A stretch of 32,835 nucleotides of DNA, from positions 1 to 32,835 of the forward strand of contig NAJO01000104.1 in NCBI GenBank assembly GCA_002077065.1. The letters are read 5' to 3'. The translations under genes were made by a program, and so were the position numbers. The notes below the pieces were generated by a model. It saw only the letters and a list, made by a program, of their open reading frames with translations, searched no databases and was not told the DNA's origin. Position 1 is the stretch's first letter. Every line of letters begins with the position of its first letter. The stretch is from Cryoendolithus antarcticus (Eukaryota; Ascomycota; Dothideomycetes; Cladosporiales; Cladosporiaceae). Below are positions 1-10,201 of this stretch, in pieces.

Positions 1-159
1 TGGTGTCTTATAACGCGTCTTTGGATTAGCGTAGCCTGCTGAGTGACTTCTGTTGTACTTTGGGGTGTACGTGGCTGCTTCGACTGTTGTGAACATGGCG
101 GGGTGTCGTCGGCTCTATCTTGTGGTAATGGCTCAAGACGCGACAACACAGCCTCTAGA

Positions 160-546
160 TTAAGAGGGTGTAAGCTGGTACCTGTAAGGCCGGCTTGAAT
201 ATTGCTTGTGGTTAAGGCCAGGTCGATTGCCGTATGGACTGAGGCAATGAAATAATGTTTGGTTCCATGACAAATTGCCTTCTGAATCAAGGCTCGATTC
301 TGCTTTCCAAACATCACTTTCAATGGTGAACAACAGCCGACGTCCGTAGGCTGTAGGAGATGCGATGACTGAGGCAGCATCTAGAGCAATATGATGTAGC
401 GAAGGATGAGGCGACGCGGCCGACGATGAGCTCGAAGTTAGCCGCAGTGCCTGCAGCCGAGCTGAAGTCGTGAAGGTGTAGGAGCTGAGAAGCGTGAGGA
501 AGTCGGCCGACATTGACAGGTGTAGGGCACCTACAAACAGGAGCAT
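160..546 (-). CDS. hypothetical protein, 128 aa, doubtful
   Basis: An open frame starts at an ATG (codon 546-544). The first 20 residues are hydrophobic (MLLFVGALHLSMSADFLTLL), which would fit a signal peptide or anchor, and a Ser-rich segment follows. I recognise no family, and no intron or promoter signal supports it. It may be a chance frame; it is listed because nothing else explains this stretch. Confidence 0.2.
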   Translation of the reverse strand: MLLFVGALHLSMSADFLTLLSSYTFTTSARLQALRLTSSSSSAASPHPSLHHIALDAASVIASPTAYGRRLLFTIESDVWKAESSLDSEGNLSWNQTLFHCLSPYGNRPGLNHKQYSSRPYRYQLTPS

Positions 547-1581
547 CTTACCGTTTGGAGCTTCGACTCGTGGCTGATGGCGCAAGGGTGAAAGCTACAT
601 TCAGAGGAAATGCCCTGAGATTTAGGAAGCCGGATTTGGGCGCCACTGTAACATGCTGCGGCTGCAGTGAAGAACTCTGCATGAAGCGGGTCACGACGCC
701 TTCCAGAAACGACAGTGCAAGCCACGGTAAGGTTACCAACTATCAGCAATGCGTGCGAACGATGCTAAATTATAGGTTCAACCCGCACCTTGGCGCGGCA
801 CGTCCTAGTCCGCGATTACGTCCTCTCATCATCTTGTTGGAAACCAAGGTTTGGCCTTTTGATTGAACAGCTTCCTTCTCGCCCTACTTATTATTATGCA
901 TGCGGCATATACCTTATGTACTCACCGAAAAGGTTGTAAGCGAGACGGTTACTAGCACTCATCAGTCATCACCTGATGTGATTGTCACGTCTTGGCTAAA
1001 TAAGCTACATGGCATGATCTTTATCGCGATTATTGTCTCATAGGAGCCACTGAGCGTAGTAGCGAAGCAATTAGTCCATTGTTTAGGCGGGGTGTCGGAT
1101 TCCTGCACGGTGTGCCCCCTAGCGTAGGGGCTCCACAGCGTATGCCATCTATCTTCAAGCGAGTGTTCAAAGCTTTACTCAGAGCAGCAGCGTAGTTTAG
1201 CTCCTATAGTCTCTGCAACGCCGTGTTTGCCTTTGGCGAAATGTACTTCGGATTTGGTGGAGGCGTAAAACTAGATTGAGCTTCACCTAACAAGTCAGAA
1301 GCCTGTCCTTTAGGTTGCGGAGTCCATTCGCATGAGTGTTCGCGATTGGTCTCTTCCCGTCGAAAGGTCACGGCGTGTGCTGCCGAGTTTCGCAAGTGCT
1401 GCTGAAGGGAATCTTCGTTGTTGAATTCGCGATTGCACTCGTCGCGATCAATGCTCACGGCGTGCGTAGACGGTGCATGTAGGGGGCTGCTGGAGAGCAT
1501 CCATAGTGTCACATACTCGACCACGCGGCTTGCAGACCACGACCATTGTGGGAGGTAGATCGTCGTCTTGTAGTGTGTCTC
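547..1581. other. no recognisable gene
   Basis: Several frames of 60-117 codons overlap one another on both strands here, mostly without an ATG, and none shows a family motif. A small inverted repeat, CCCCTA-GCG-TAGGGG, lies at about 1116-1130 and is too short to interpret. I see nothing else that can be supported. Confidence 0.4.
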
Positions 1582-1809
1582 CTAGATGTTGTAATCTTGA
1601 AACAGCTGAAGCTTCGTTAGAAGAATATCGAAGTCCGCTTGTGAAGCATGTTGCAGTATACCTTGTTCTCCGAGGATTGATAGCAGCGCCCAGACGGAGC
1701 AGGAATGGACTGGTGAGAATTTGCACGAATGGACACGCGCCTCTTCACGAGGTACTCTTACCAAATCCGTAGTACCGAAATCGACTCCTGCATATGTCAT
1801 ATCTCTCAT
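1582..1809 (-). CDS. small hypothetical protein, 75 aa, doubtful
   Basis: A frame of 75 residues begins with a real ATG at 1809. Residues 8-14 read GVDFGTT, which by itself resembles the phosphate-1 loop of Hsp70/actin-type ATPases, but nothing downstream continues that fold. I therefore treat the match as coincidence. Frames on the plus strand overlap the whole region, so strand and reality are both uncertain. Confidence 0.18.
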   Translation of the reverse strand: MRDMTYAGVDFGTTDLVRVPREEARVHSCKFSPVHSCSVWALLSILGEQGILQHASQADFDILLTKLQLFQDYNI

Positions 1810-1814
1810 GAGTT

Positions 1815-1892
1815 TTCAATACATCACGCATGTGATAGCGTGGCCTGCAGGGTCAGGTTGCCCAATCACTTTCATGCACGTTGCACAACTTC
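1815..1892. repeat. diverged direct repeat, copy A
   Basis: This segment resembles 2833-2937 in the same orientation. Both begin with ttcaata, share gcatgtgata and a nearby gcctgc, and end in a matching 29-nt block (1864-1892 versus 2909-2937, 23 of 29 positions identical by hand alignment). The differences are mostly transitions, as expected of an old duplicated or lightly mutated repeat. Confidence 0.4.
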
Positions 1893-2832
1893 AGTATTGG
1901 TGGTGTGCTTCGTTGCCCTATGCCGCCACGAACTCGACTATGTTCAGATCGCTCGACAAATCGCTCGCCATTACTTGCCTCCAAACACCGTACCTTTTCC
2001 GCACCACCGTTTCACGCAGCTCTCTCAAACGCATTCAAGAGATGTAAGAGACAGAGGCAGCGCTACAAGAGCGCGTAGAAGAGTTCAAACATACTACTAC
2101 CGCGCGCGTACACCCTCATACAAGGCGCCGGGCCGTATGGACGAAGATGAGAGCCCGCCACCTCACTCAAAGGGACGGGTGGAGGCAACGGCTCGCTGGT
2201 AGACACTTCCAACATCCCCGCCCCTACAATTGAACTATCTGACAAAGAACCCAGCATGGAACTGCAACCCGTCAAGTCTACTAGAGGCCCCAATTCAAGC
2301 ACCGGAAGACCGCACGCTTGATTAGTCGTCCTCTAAGGCTTCTCTTCGACAAAAAGGTGCTGGCGGCCTCACACAGCTGCGCACGACCTCTCTCCGAGAG
2401 CGTCGTTGGCTGACTCGCGTGCTCACGAGTGCTGAGCAGCATCCGATGACTGGTGAACGCACGGACTTTCAGATTTGAGGTTCGATGGTCCGTGCAGTGA
2501 GCAATCAGGGTTACGTTGTGTTCCCTGCACAAGAAAAAGCATGCCCACGTCTTTACCCGCTAATGCTGCATCCATATCATCGGAATGCTTACCCTTCGTA
2601 GCTCTATATAATCCGCGCTCTTTCCCCTTGGCCTTTCCTTGAAAGGTTGTTGGATTCCTTCCAGTGTGTATATCCGTGACACACCCTAGTGCTCGCTAGG
2701 ATGGTCAAAGTCAAGCACTGGGGAACAACGTCCGGGCCTCACGGTCCCTGGCACAGACCATGTGCTAGGGGGGCATGATCCGTACGTTCTGCTAGAGTGG
2801 GGCCACAGCTGACACTGCTATGTATCACAGCA
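1893..2832. other. no recognisable gene; TATA-like box
   Basis: Fragmentary open frames occur on both strands (for example plus-strand frames around 1729-2202 and a minus frame at 2063-2302), but none has a start, a splice pattern and a family match together. A TATATAA element at 2605-2611 precedes a 25-codon frame at about 2701 that I cannot support as a gene. Confidence 0.3.
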
Positions 2833-2937
2833 TTCAATAGTTCTACGTGATGCATGTGATATCGCAGCCTGCTCGCGCAGGAACGTGCACTGCGGGGGCT
2901 GTTTAGTTAATCACCTTGACGCACGTTGCGAAGCTTC
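2833..2937. repeat. diverged direct repeat, copy B
   Basis: This is the partner of 1815-1892, about 1 kb downstream in the same orientation and slightly longer because of inserted G/C-rich sequence in the middle. The best-conserved part, 2909-2937, contains the shared gcacgttgc core. It may be a remnant of a small transposable element, but no terminal inverted repeats or target-site duplications were found. Confidence 0.4.
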
Positions 2938-3344
2938 GGCGGCAGGCGTAAAGTGAGGCGAACAAATGCGAGCGTGCCGTGTGTGCTATGCATGTACTGT
3001 TTCATGTACGTGGAAGTGACCCAATCATTGAGGTACTACAGCAGGTGCAGTCAGTGGCAATAATGACTCACTCCGATCCACACGAGCTTTCCCTTCCGCT
3101 GCAAATGATGGCTACGTTGCTGTTGGACTGAGGTATGGCTGTATGTGCTGTACGAACGCAGTCTTCGGTTATGCGGCTTCCCGTGCTCTGGGCTCTGCTG
3201 GTCACTAGCAGGTGAAGATTGCGTACGATGCGAACCAATCACCAGAGTCAGTGGTGAGGCTCGCGGATGAATAGGCCATATAACGCCTTCGTAGAGTTTT
3301 CATGAGGACCATTCACCTTGTTGCGTACACATTGTATGCTGACC
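2938..3344. other. no recognisable gene
   Basis: Only a 63-codon minus-strand frame (3051-3242) without family motifs is present. I see no RNA gene or structured repeat. Confidence 0.35.
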
Positions 3345-3671
3345 ATGGATGGACAGAATAGTGATATCATCAACGTCAGCACTATGGCCAAAGCGAAGAA
3401 CATGATCAACTAGCGGAAGATCAAGCAGCTCATAGAAAAGATGAGAATCGACGAGAGCATTACTATCAAGATATACAACGACCTGGTTGGGATCTTAGAC
3501 GGCAAGAAGACTAGTGTAGAGATTATGATCGAAGACGAGCCTGCAACCAATGCCTTACCTGAGCCTATACCAACGTAGAGAGCCGAGATTGAACCAACGC
3601 AGTCCACGGGAGTGTGGTCCATACGGGGGTATGGGTCGCTATCAGATTTAGGCTTAGCTCAAGGTCATTAA
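3345..3671 (+). pseudogene. unrecognised small gene interrupted by two TAG codons
   Basis: From the ATG at 3345 a single frame runs for 108 codons to a TAA at 3669-3671, interrupted by TAG at 3411-3413 and again at 3576-3578. Between the stops the translation reads like a real protein: a charged, helix-prone stretch (RKIKQLIEKMRIDESITIK) followed by an acidic, proline-containing segment. I do not recognise the family. Both stops are TAG, which a C-to-T change of CAG would produce, the change expected from RIP or cytosine deamination; that origin is inference. An alternative is that the TAGs lie within introns, but no good GT..AG pair removes both. Confidence 0.35.
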
Positions 3672-4155
3672 CGCGTCGCCTTTGATACCACTATATTTAC
3701 CCATTAAACAATACTGCTCTCACTATACCATGTCTGAAGGCAACCAAGCACAAACTCTGTGTATTTTGGACAGTCCGTGCTTCCATCCGACGTCATCTAC
3801 TTTGTGAACTTCGTGATGACTTGGATTGTGAACGTGGAGTAGCATCGTGTCCCCAGCAACAAGTCTTTGGCTAGATCAATGATGTTGCTTCAAAATTTCG
3901 AACATGCGGAAACCCAGCTCCTGGTTTATTACCAGTTAACGTTTTGGAATCAGCGAGGAGATCTATTCCAGTAGCCATCAAAGGTGACTGCTATATGCCT
4001 TGCGAATATTCCAAGCTCGGTAGGCCAGGCAGACGATGCAGTCAATTTCTCGGTGAGTGCAGTGGGGTACGGTGATATATTTTGAAGCGAGCGAAACGTA
4101 GGATCAGAAGGCAGCAACGACTGTGAAATGGAATAGGACAGTAGTCAATGAAGCC
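3672..4155. other. no recognisable gene
   Basis: There is no frame of 60 codons and no repeat that I can identify in this stretch. Confidence 0.4.
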
Positions 4156-4530
4156 TCAAAGCAGGAACGGGATATTGCTAGCGGCCAAGTTGGACACGAC
4201 AAGACAGAAGTCCCGCCATCCTGCCTGATCGAACTTCAATGGTGCCCGTAGAATAATCGTGTCTGCCTTGAATGTGATCCCATATCGCTTTATCTGAATC
4301 GAAGCTTCCGTGATTTTGGCCCAGCTTCCCATTGTACCCAAAACAATGCCAGAGATGTCCATGCGAGTCGGAGATGCCCAAAGCATTGTACCGTCGCACG
4401 AACCCATATCCATGTTGACCGTGCACATGATCAACGACCTTGCCAAGGTCTCCTGAACAGAAGTGCCGGCATTGTACCCCATTTTTACTTGCTCCTCGAA
4501 TCCGTCCCTGATTTTGTATGGAGCCCACAT
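4156..4530 (-). CDS. hypothetical protein, 124 aa
   Basis: A minus-strand frame of 124 residues starts at an ATG (4530-4528) and ends at 4156. Its composition is that of an ordinary soluble globular protein, with hydrophobic stretches separated by charged residues (for example SWAKITEASIQIKRYGI) and no low complexity. I do not recognise a family. A second minus-strand frame of 116 residues overlaps it, so a frameshifted fragment of a larger gene is possible. No intron is evident. Confidence 0.3.
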   Translation of the reverse strand: MWAPYKIRDGFEEQVKMGYNAGTSVQETLARSLIMCTVNMDMGSCDGTMLWASPTRMDISGIVLGTMGSWAKITEASIQIKRYGITFKADTIILRAPLKFDQAGWRDFCLVVSNLAASNIPFLL

Positions 4531-4639
4531 CTAGGTCAAGGGTTGCATCGGATGGCAGGACAGGGTCGTTGGTCGCGTCTTACTTGACTGCATCGCAGCA
4601 CCGTAATTGCGACACTCAGTTGCACGGAGACGAACGATC

Positions 4640-5060
4640 ATGAGAAGCGCCTTCGTCCGAGGCGGTGACTAATAGTCAAGTGACAGTCCGTGACTAGCGT
4701 GATTGAATATACACACCAAGTACGCGGGCGCCAAGCCAACGTGAATATTTGCCCGAAGCCCAATCTGTGCGATCGCTATCCACAATTTGAGCACCGCAGC
4801 TCCAACTACAAATCGCTGGTCATGACCGCCTGTCGCGAATCTGGCTGCAAGATCTCCAGCATGGGAATAGAGCCATTCTGCTTTCGTCGTAAGTGTTTCC
4901 GTCTTTATTGCACTTCAGATTTGCAACGCCTCGCTTTCGCTGAATAAACATCTTAGACGCTTGCCATTTCTGCCACGACGAGCGACCCGTTGTTCAGCTT
5001 GAGAACGAGACTATGTTTTGCGCCTCTTGTGAGTTGCGACATGTGACTATCAACCCGTGA
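4640..5060 (+). CDS. small Cys-rich (zinc-ribbon-like) protein, spliced
   Basis: Coding sequence at 4712-4888 joins to 4957-5060 across a 68-nt intron (4889-4956) with GTAAGT at its 5' end and TTAG at its 3' end. The splice creates a His codon (C from exon 1, AC from exon 2) and completes the pattern C-x4-C-x(10)-FC-x2-H-x-C-x2-C, followed by FCASC, as expected of a small zinc-binding module. That the splice completes a metal-ligand pattern is the main evidence. The 5' end is unclear. The continuous frame has no ATG, but an ATG at 4640 could be joined through a weak intron (about 4665-4711) ending in CCAAG. A GTGAGT at 5029 could begin a further intron, in which case the C-terminus differs. 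Specific function unknown. Confidence 0.4.
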
Positions 5061-5426
5061 CCAGCATAAGCTGAGGCGGTGCAATAGGCTATAAGCGATG
5101 CCGAAAGGACCAGCTCATCTCCCCGAAAGCAGGGACCTATCCTATCGTTTTCTATCTCACCCAGAAAGGCATAGAAATTGCGGCGTAATCAAACTCTACT
5201 CTACGTTGCGAAGATATGTTAAGTTATACCGAAAGTTCCAATGTTGATGGCGTGCTCTGTTGGTTGCGCAAGCTCTGGTAATTTGTGTTACTGTAGCATC
5301 AGGAAGTTATGGCTGACCGGGTGCTAGTCGGTCTCACTGTGCTCGTCATGTTCCTGTACTGTTGGGGAATCGAACGTTGCAGTCAAGTGTCCAAGGACTT
5401 CACAGGACCTTCTTGTGCATGATTGA
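5061..5426. other. no recognisable gene
   Basis: This stretch lies between two small spliced genes and holds no supported frame; it may contain the 3' UTR of the upstream gene. Confidence 0.35.
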
Positions 5427-5819
5427 TGCCCTCGCGACTCGATCGCATGCTACGACCGGCATGATCAATTGTTGGAAAACGTTTCTGGAGTGGATGACTC
5501 CAAATACGAGTTTCACACAGAGGATGGGAGTATGACGCGCAAGGAGATGATCGATTCCAGCTTGAATATTCGGGTCACCACGGGTGCTTCCCCCCCGTTC
5601 CAGTCGCCTAGTCTTAACGTTCGATGCGATGACGAATTGACCGCACAACGCTCGAACAATCCCGGAAGTCGCACGGATTCGGTAAGTTGCCTCGCGAACC
5701 GCCCAAACGCAAAGTCTATATTGGAGAGGGATCATTGACACACGCAACAGGGCCAGCATGGACAACGGGGCGATATTGGTACCATGCGAGAGCCCAGCTT
5801 CTACACGCTCCTGACGTGA
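5427..5819 (+). CDS. unrecognised spliced gene, 5' end uncertain
   Basis: An open frame at 5427-5681 joins to 5751-5819 across a 69-nt intron with a consensus GTAAGT donor at 5682 and an ACAG acceptor at 5750. The splice falls on a codon boundary and extends the frame 22 codons to a TGA at 5817-5819. The protein is hydrophilic with acidic and Ser/Pro-rich stretches. The first in-frame ATG is at 5532 (MTRKEMIDSS), but the frame is open back to 5427, so an upstream exon or a lost start is possible. I do not recognise the family. Minus-strand frames cover the same region but lack splice support. Confidence 0.35.
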
Positions 5820-6272
5820 GACAATCACTGCACTCCCCTGGAGTCATTCCTCGCACTGAGCATATTGTAGATGATTGTTCACTGATCTTGGCTCCGGTGG
5901 TTGCGGTAGTACAGCTTTCAAATGATCTCGCTTCGATCTCTGTAGACATACCGCGATGCAGCGCCGGACGGTGAGTCATCGCGTACACGAGCCCCTTTCC
6001 CGATTCATGGACTGAAAAATACAGGCGTAGGTGTACTGAGCGGCTTTGGCACTGTACTGCGATCCCGAGTACAGACACCAGGCGGCCACGTGTTCGAAAA
6101 ATGTTTCTGGTGATCGTACGCCTGGGCACTGGACAGCGACATCTCGAAACTGTGCTGGTCATCCTATGCCTCACTGAGCTGCTGGAACAGTAACTACATG
6201 AAGCTCCACAATATGCACACTCCGCCATAAATTGACCACCATTCAACGCACACTTGTCCGCCTTTGACTACC
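5820..6272. other. no recognisable gene
   Basis: A 176-codon minus-strand frame (5716-6246) spans most of this stretch. It is Ser/Cys/Arg-rich with no motif and overlaps the spliced plus-strand gene, so I do not call it. Confidence 0.3.
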
Positions 6273-6890
6273 ATGGCGGCAGCAGCGGTGGACACACCTA
6301 TACTGCCTTCGCCGACAGTCGGCAAAGCGCCCGAATCGCCGTCATCGGACAGATCTGCCACGTCTCGATCAAGTCGCAAGGCTCCATATAATGTTTCTCA
6401 GAAGGGCACGCCCGGTGAACAGACGATGAAGAAGAACAAGCCCGGCTCAAGGACCACGGCAAGACAGGAGACAGAGGCAAATCTGAGAGCTACCAGACAT
6501 GCTTATGACGAAGATGAAGCAGAGCCTTCGAGCCAGCGTACGCCGGTCAATTGGTCCCGGAAGCAGCCAATCCTGGAATATGCCGATCATGAGAGAACCG
6601 CGACCGATGATACAGAGACTCCGGCCGGGTGGCTCAAAAAGCCTGTTGCTTCAGCAGAAGGCCCAACAACAGCGAAGGAGAAAGCGATGCATGAAGCGGC
6701 GACTGATAAAGATGATAGAATCTGGGAGGTCGCAGAGGACCTTGACGAGCCGATCACACGACAGGACGACTGGGAAGCGAAGCAGATGAGCAGCGAGAGT
6801 GCAGATATGTCATGCGCCATCATGGAAAGCTCGCATGGTCTTGGCCTCATGAAAGTCTTGGCGTGCCGGACAATCATACATGTACCCTGA
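6273..6890 (+). CDS. hypothetical disordered protein, 205 aa
   Basis: The frame starts at an ATG in good context (taccATGGcg) and runs 205 residues to TGA. The protein is highly hydrophilic: a Ser/Pro-rich N-terminus, a Lys/Arg-rich middle (around QTMKKNKPGSRTTARQ) and an acidic C-terminal half with a DRIWEVAEDLDEP segment. There is no transmembrane segment, signal peptide or recognised domain. It lies 68 bp upstream of the start of a broken 2EXR/F-box-like gene on the same strand. Such proteins are common among lineage-specific fungal genes; no function can be assigned. The last 10-15 residues look unlike the rest and may be intronic. Confidence 0.45.
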   Translation: MAAAAVDTPILPSPTVGKAPESPSSDRSATSRSSRKAPYNVSQKGTPGEQTMKKNKPGSRTTARQETEANLRATRHAYDEDEAEPSSQRTPVNWSRKQPILEYADHERTATDDTETPAGWLKKPVASAEGPTTAKEKAMHEAATDKDDRIWEVAEDLDEPITRQDDWEAKQMSSESADMSCAIMESSHGLGLMKVLACRTIIHVP

Positions 6891-6958
6891 GGTAGACAAG
6901 GGATGACTTGTCTTCACAACCGCGGCGCGACTACATAATTTTCACGGGCTGTTCAACC

Positions 6959-7525
6959 ATGGACGCTTCACCTTTTGCCAAGCTCTCCCAAGAGCTGCGC
7001 GACATGATCTACGAATATGCACTGAGCGACAACGTGCCCATCAGTCTGTCGATACCAAAGGACGGTACACGCCCGCACCCGACTGGCCTGCTGCAGACAT
7101 ATACCGTGATGCGTGCCTAGGCTCATATATTCTACGCCGGCAACGAATTCCTTATTCGAGACAGATGGAGAAACATACCCGGACCAGCGCGCAAAGATTC
7201 TTCCGCGCGCTGGCTCCCAGTCATGCTGCGCAGATCGGGCATCTGACCGTCGACTTTGGTTTGGTCGTTATAGGAAGGTTCATGGAAGAGACTATCATAC
7301 CGTGGTATTGCAATTCATCCCCCAAGCTAGTGGCCGGTGCAAACCAGACCAGGTGCCAGGAAACGCTGGCTCTGACTCACTGATGAAAGTATCGTTGCTC
7401 TCATGTGTACGAATCTCGGAGTACATTTGGGAGAAGCCCAACTCCTGTCCTCTTGTCATGATCGGGTTGATCATATCCTTGAACACCATGGCGTAGGTCC
7501 AGCTGCAATACCCTGCAGGCGCTAA
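6959..7525 (+). pseudogene. 2EXR/F-box-like domain protein, broken
   Basis: From the ATG at 6959 the translation opens with SPFAKLSQELRDMIYEYAL, the typical start of fungal 2EXR/F-box-like proteins (leader, then L-P-x-E-L-R-x-x-I-Y). It is interrupted by TAG at 7118-7120, exactly where the family motif continues after the stop as AHIFYAGNEFLI. A +1 shift near 7165-7185 moves the frame to a segment with TSAQRFFRALAP and TVDFG, and another shift near 7383 leads to a frame ending at 7525. Reading all frames in order gives one recognisable protein, so the lesions are real or sequencing artefacts rather than a wrong family call. F-box-like proteins often act as substrate adaptors, but this copy should be non-functional. 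Confidence 0.55.
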
Positions 7526-7629
7526 ACACCCGACTGCTTTGACCGAAGATGATTTCGAAGGATATCTTCTGAAGCAAGATGTTCGTCATGACTGTAAGGA
7601 TACTGCATGTAGTCATTCACTAGGCCGTG

Positions 7630-8525
7630 TCAGCAGTTCAACGCATGAACAGGCGCTCTGTACGTACAGGACAGTTTTGCAGCTGAATGCTCATTCTGCT
7701 TGACACTGTCGCCGCCAACTCGGCAAGTGTACTCTTGAATAACCGTAGCTCTTTCGTACCGAGCCTGCTTGTAGAGTTTGAGTCGCTCTGGAACCTCTTC
7801 AACACTGTCGAGTTGAGACATCACCACACCAAGTGACACGCCGTCCTCGATTGCCATGGCACCACCCTGGGCAAGATGCGGCAAGAAGGGATGCGCTGCG
7901 TCACCAAGTGACGCCAGCCTCCCAGTAGCAGATATGAAGGATGGTAAGGTGTTCATATCGAGCAGAGGATAAACTCGAAGCGACTTGGGATCCGCCTTTT
8001 CGAGCATTGCAAGCACTCTGGGTTCAAATTCGCTGAACAACTCGAGGAGTACGCCTTTCTCCGCTAGCTTGTGCCAGTCTCCTGCAATTGTCGACGACTT
8101 CGAGGCTGGGTGAATACACACGAAGTTCAAGAGCTCGTTGTCCTGGCAGCGATACATGACGACCTTGCTGTCGGCTGAATACCATATGTCCATTGTACTG
8201 CGTGTCGAGAACCATGTGGACGTGCGAAGATCGGCCAGCGCTTCCTTCTCGGAGACGAGGAAACGAAAGGCGCTATGACGGCCATACTTCACTTGAATGT
8301 TTGGATCAATCTGTTTGCGGGTCACAGAGGTGACACCGTCGGCACCGATAATGAGATCTCCACGCTTGGTCGAGCCATCGTCGAAAGAGACAGTTTCGTT
8401 CTCTGCGTCAAAGCTTGCCACCCTGCATGAGTAAGTCACTTTGGCTGGTGGTCCATTTCCGTCCTGCGAGGTCGCTGTATCTCGTAGCTGTGCGTGCAGA
8501 GCAGCCCTCAAGTGAGGTAATATTC
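7630..8525 (-). pseudogene. FAD-dependent monooxygenase, N-terminally truncated
   Basis: The minus-strand frame carries two hallmarks of the salicylate hydroxylase/PHBH-like flavoprotein monooxygenases: DLIIGADGVTS (the DG motif, FAD/NAD(P)H binding) and GRLASLGDAAHPFLPHLAQG followed by AIEDGVSLG (the GD motif, FAD ribityl binding). The N-terminal GxGxxG Rossmann segment, normally about 100 residues upstream, is missing. The coding segment begins just after a splice-acceptor-like CAG at 8528-8526, with a branch-like CTGAT upstream. Beyond that, the minus strand runs into short tandem repeats and not into monooxygenase sequence. Enzymes of this type hydroxylate aromatic or polyketide substrates; without the FAD-binding N-terminus this one should be inactive. 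The C-terminus also looks shortened. Confidence 0.75.
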
Positions 8526-8575
8526 CTGGATACCATCAGTACAGTCCTCATCTGACGCCTTTACAATGGTGGGTG

Positions 8576-8657
8576 ACAAACAACCATGGACAAACAACCA
8601 TGGTCCCGGGAGAGCGCCAAGAGGTGGACGTTTGGTAGGGATTACAAACAACCAAGG
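8576..8657. repeat. 14-bp tandem duplication plus third copy
   Basis: acaaacaaccatgg occurs twice in direct tandem at 8576-8589 and 8590-8603, and once more with one mismatch (acaaacaaccaagg) at 8644-8657. The repeats sit just beyond the point where the monooxygenase sequence ends, so they may mark the breakpoint of the truncation. Confidence 0.7.
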
Positions 8658-8822
8658 CATGGTTGAAGCGCTCTATCTCAACGATCGACTTGAATGCTCT
8701 GAGCCGGCCACATTTGCTGTGCAAGCCAATCCTTCAGGTAGAAGAGACTTTTAGAGGATAAAAGAGGTCTGGGCACCTTCTGTTGCTCCTAATGCTGGAA
8801 TGCCGCCTAGGCTGGGGGGGGG

Positions 8823-9116
8823 ACCTTTGATTCCGCTTTTCAAGACACATCTGCTCTCTACAGCCTAGTCGACATCTGGGAGGGAATAGATGAAGACAGA
8901 CGACTGCTCTGTAAAGGAATGCTGATCTCGGGGCAAATGCTAGGGACATGGAGAGATGCGGCAATTGAGAGGAATATGAAAGTCCGCTACGCGTACCAGA
9001 TTGAAGTGTCTGGAAGATACTTATTGAACATGAAGCGCGCTGATCTCTCTACCATCTGTATAGCTTCAGAGGGCAACAACAAAGCATGCCTAGAGAATGG
9101 GTCTATCATAACGTAG
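8823..9116 (+). CDS. hypothetical frame behind a G9 homopolymer
   Basis: A plus-strand frame is open from 8823 to TAG at 9116; its first internal ATG is at 8919 (MLISGQMLGTWRDAAIERN). An ATG at 8800 precedes it in another frame and is separated from it by nine consecutive G at 8814-8822. Ten G would put that ATG in frame with the whole segment. The translation has protein-like composition, but I recognise no family. It could be a small gene with homopolymer slippage or a sequencing error, or a chance frame. Confidence 0.22.
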   Translation, partial: TFDSAFQDTSALYSLVDIWEGIDEDRRLLCKGMLISGQMLGTWRDAAIERNMKVRYAYQIEVSGRYLLNMKRADLSTICIASEGNNKACLENGSIIT

Positions 9117-10028
<912 letters not shown>

Positions 10029-10201
10029 TAGCGCAACCTCCTCCTTGATGTCTAACAACGCTTCTTGACGGACCGTGAGCATGCTTGTGTAGCAAAAGCA
10101 GAACCCTTTGAGGTCCTCGCCATCAAAATCAAGCAATTTCAAGTCATCTCACGCCTGTACGTGTGTGCTGGTCGGAATCACACAGCTTCGCTCTCAGATC
10201 G

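Noticed and set aside
1116..1130. Hairpin CCCCTA-GCG-TAGGGG as terminator or telomere-like motif
   Set aside because: Six-bp arms are expected by chance in 33 kb and no gene end or telomeric array is nearby.
1582..1809. Hsp70/actin-type ATPase fragment from the GVDFGTT motif
   Set aside because: Only seven residues match and nothing downstream follows the fold.
5716..6246. 176-codon minus-strand gene
   Set aside because: It lacks motifs and overlaps a plus-strand gene supported by a consensus intron.
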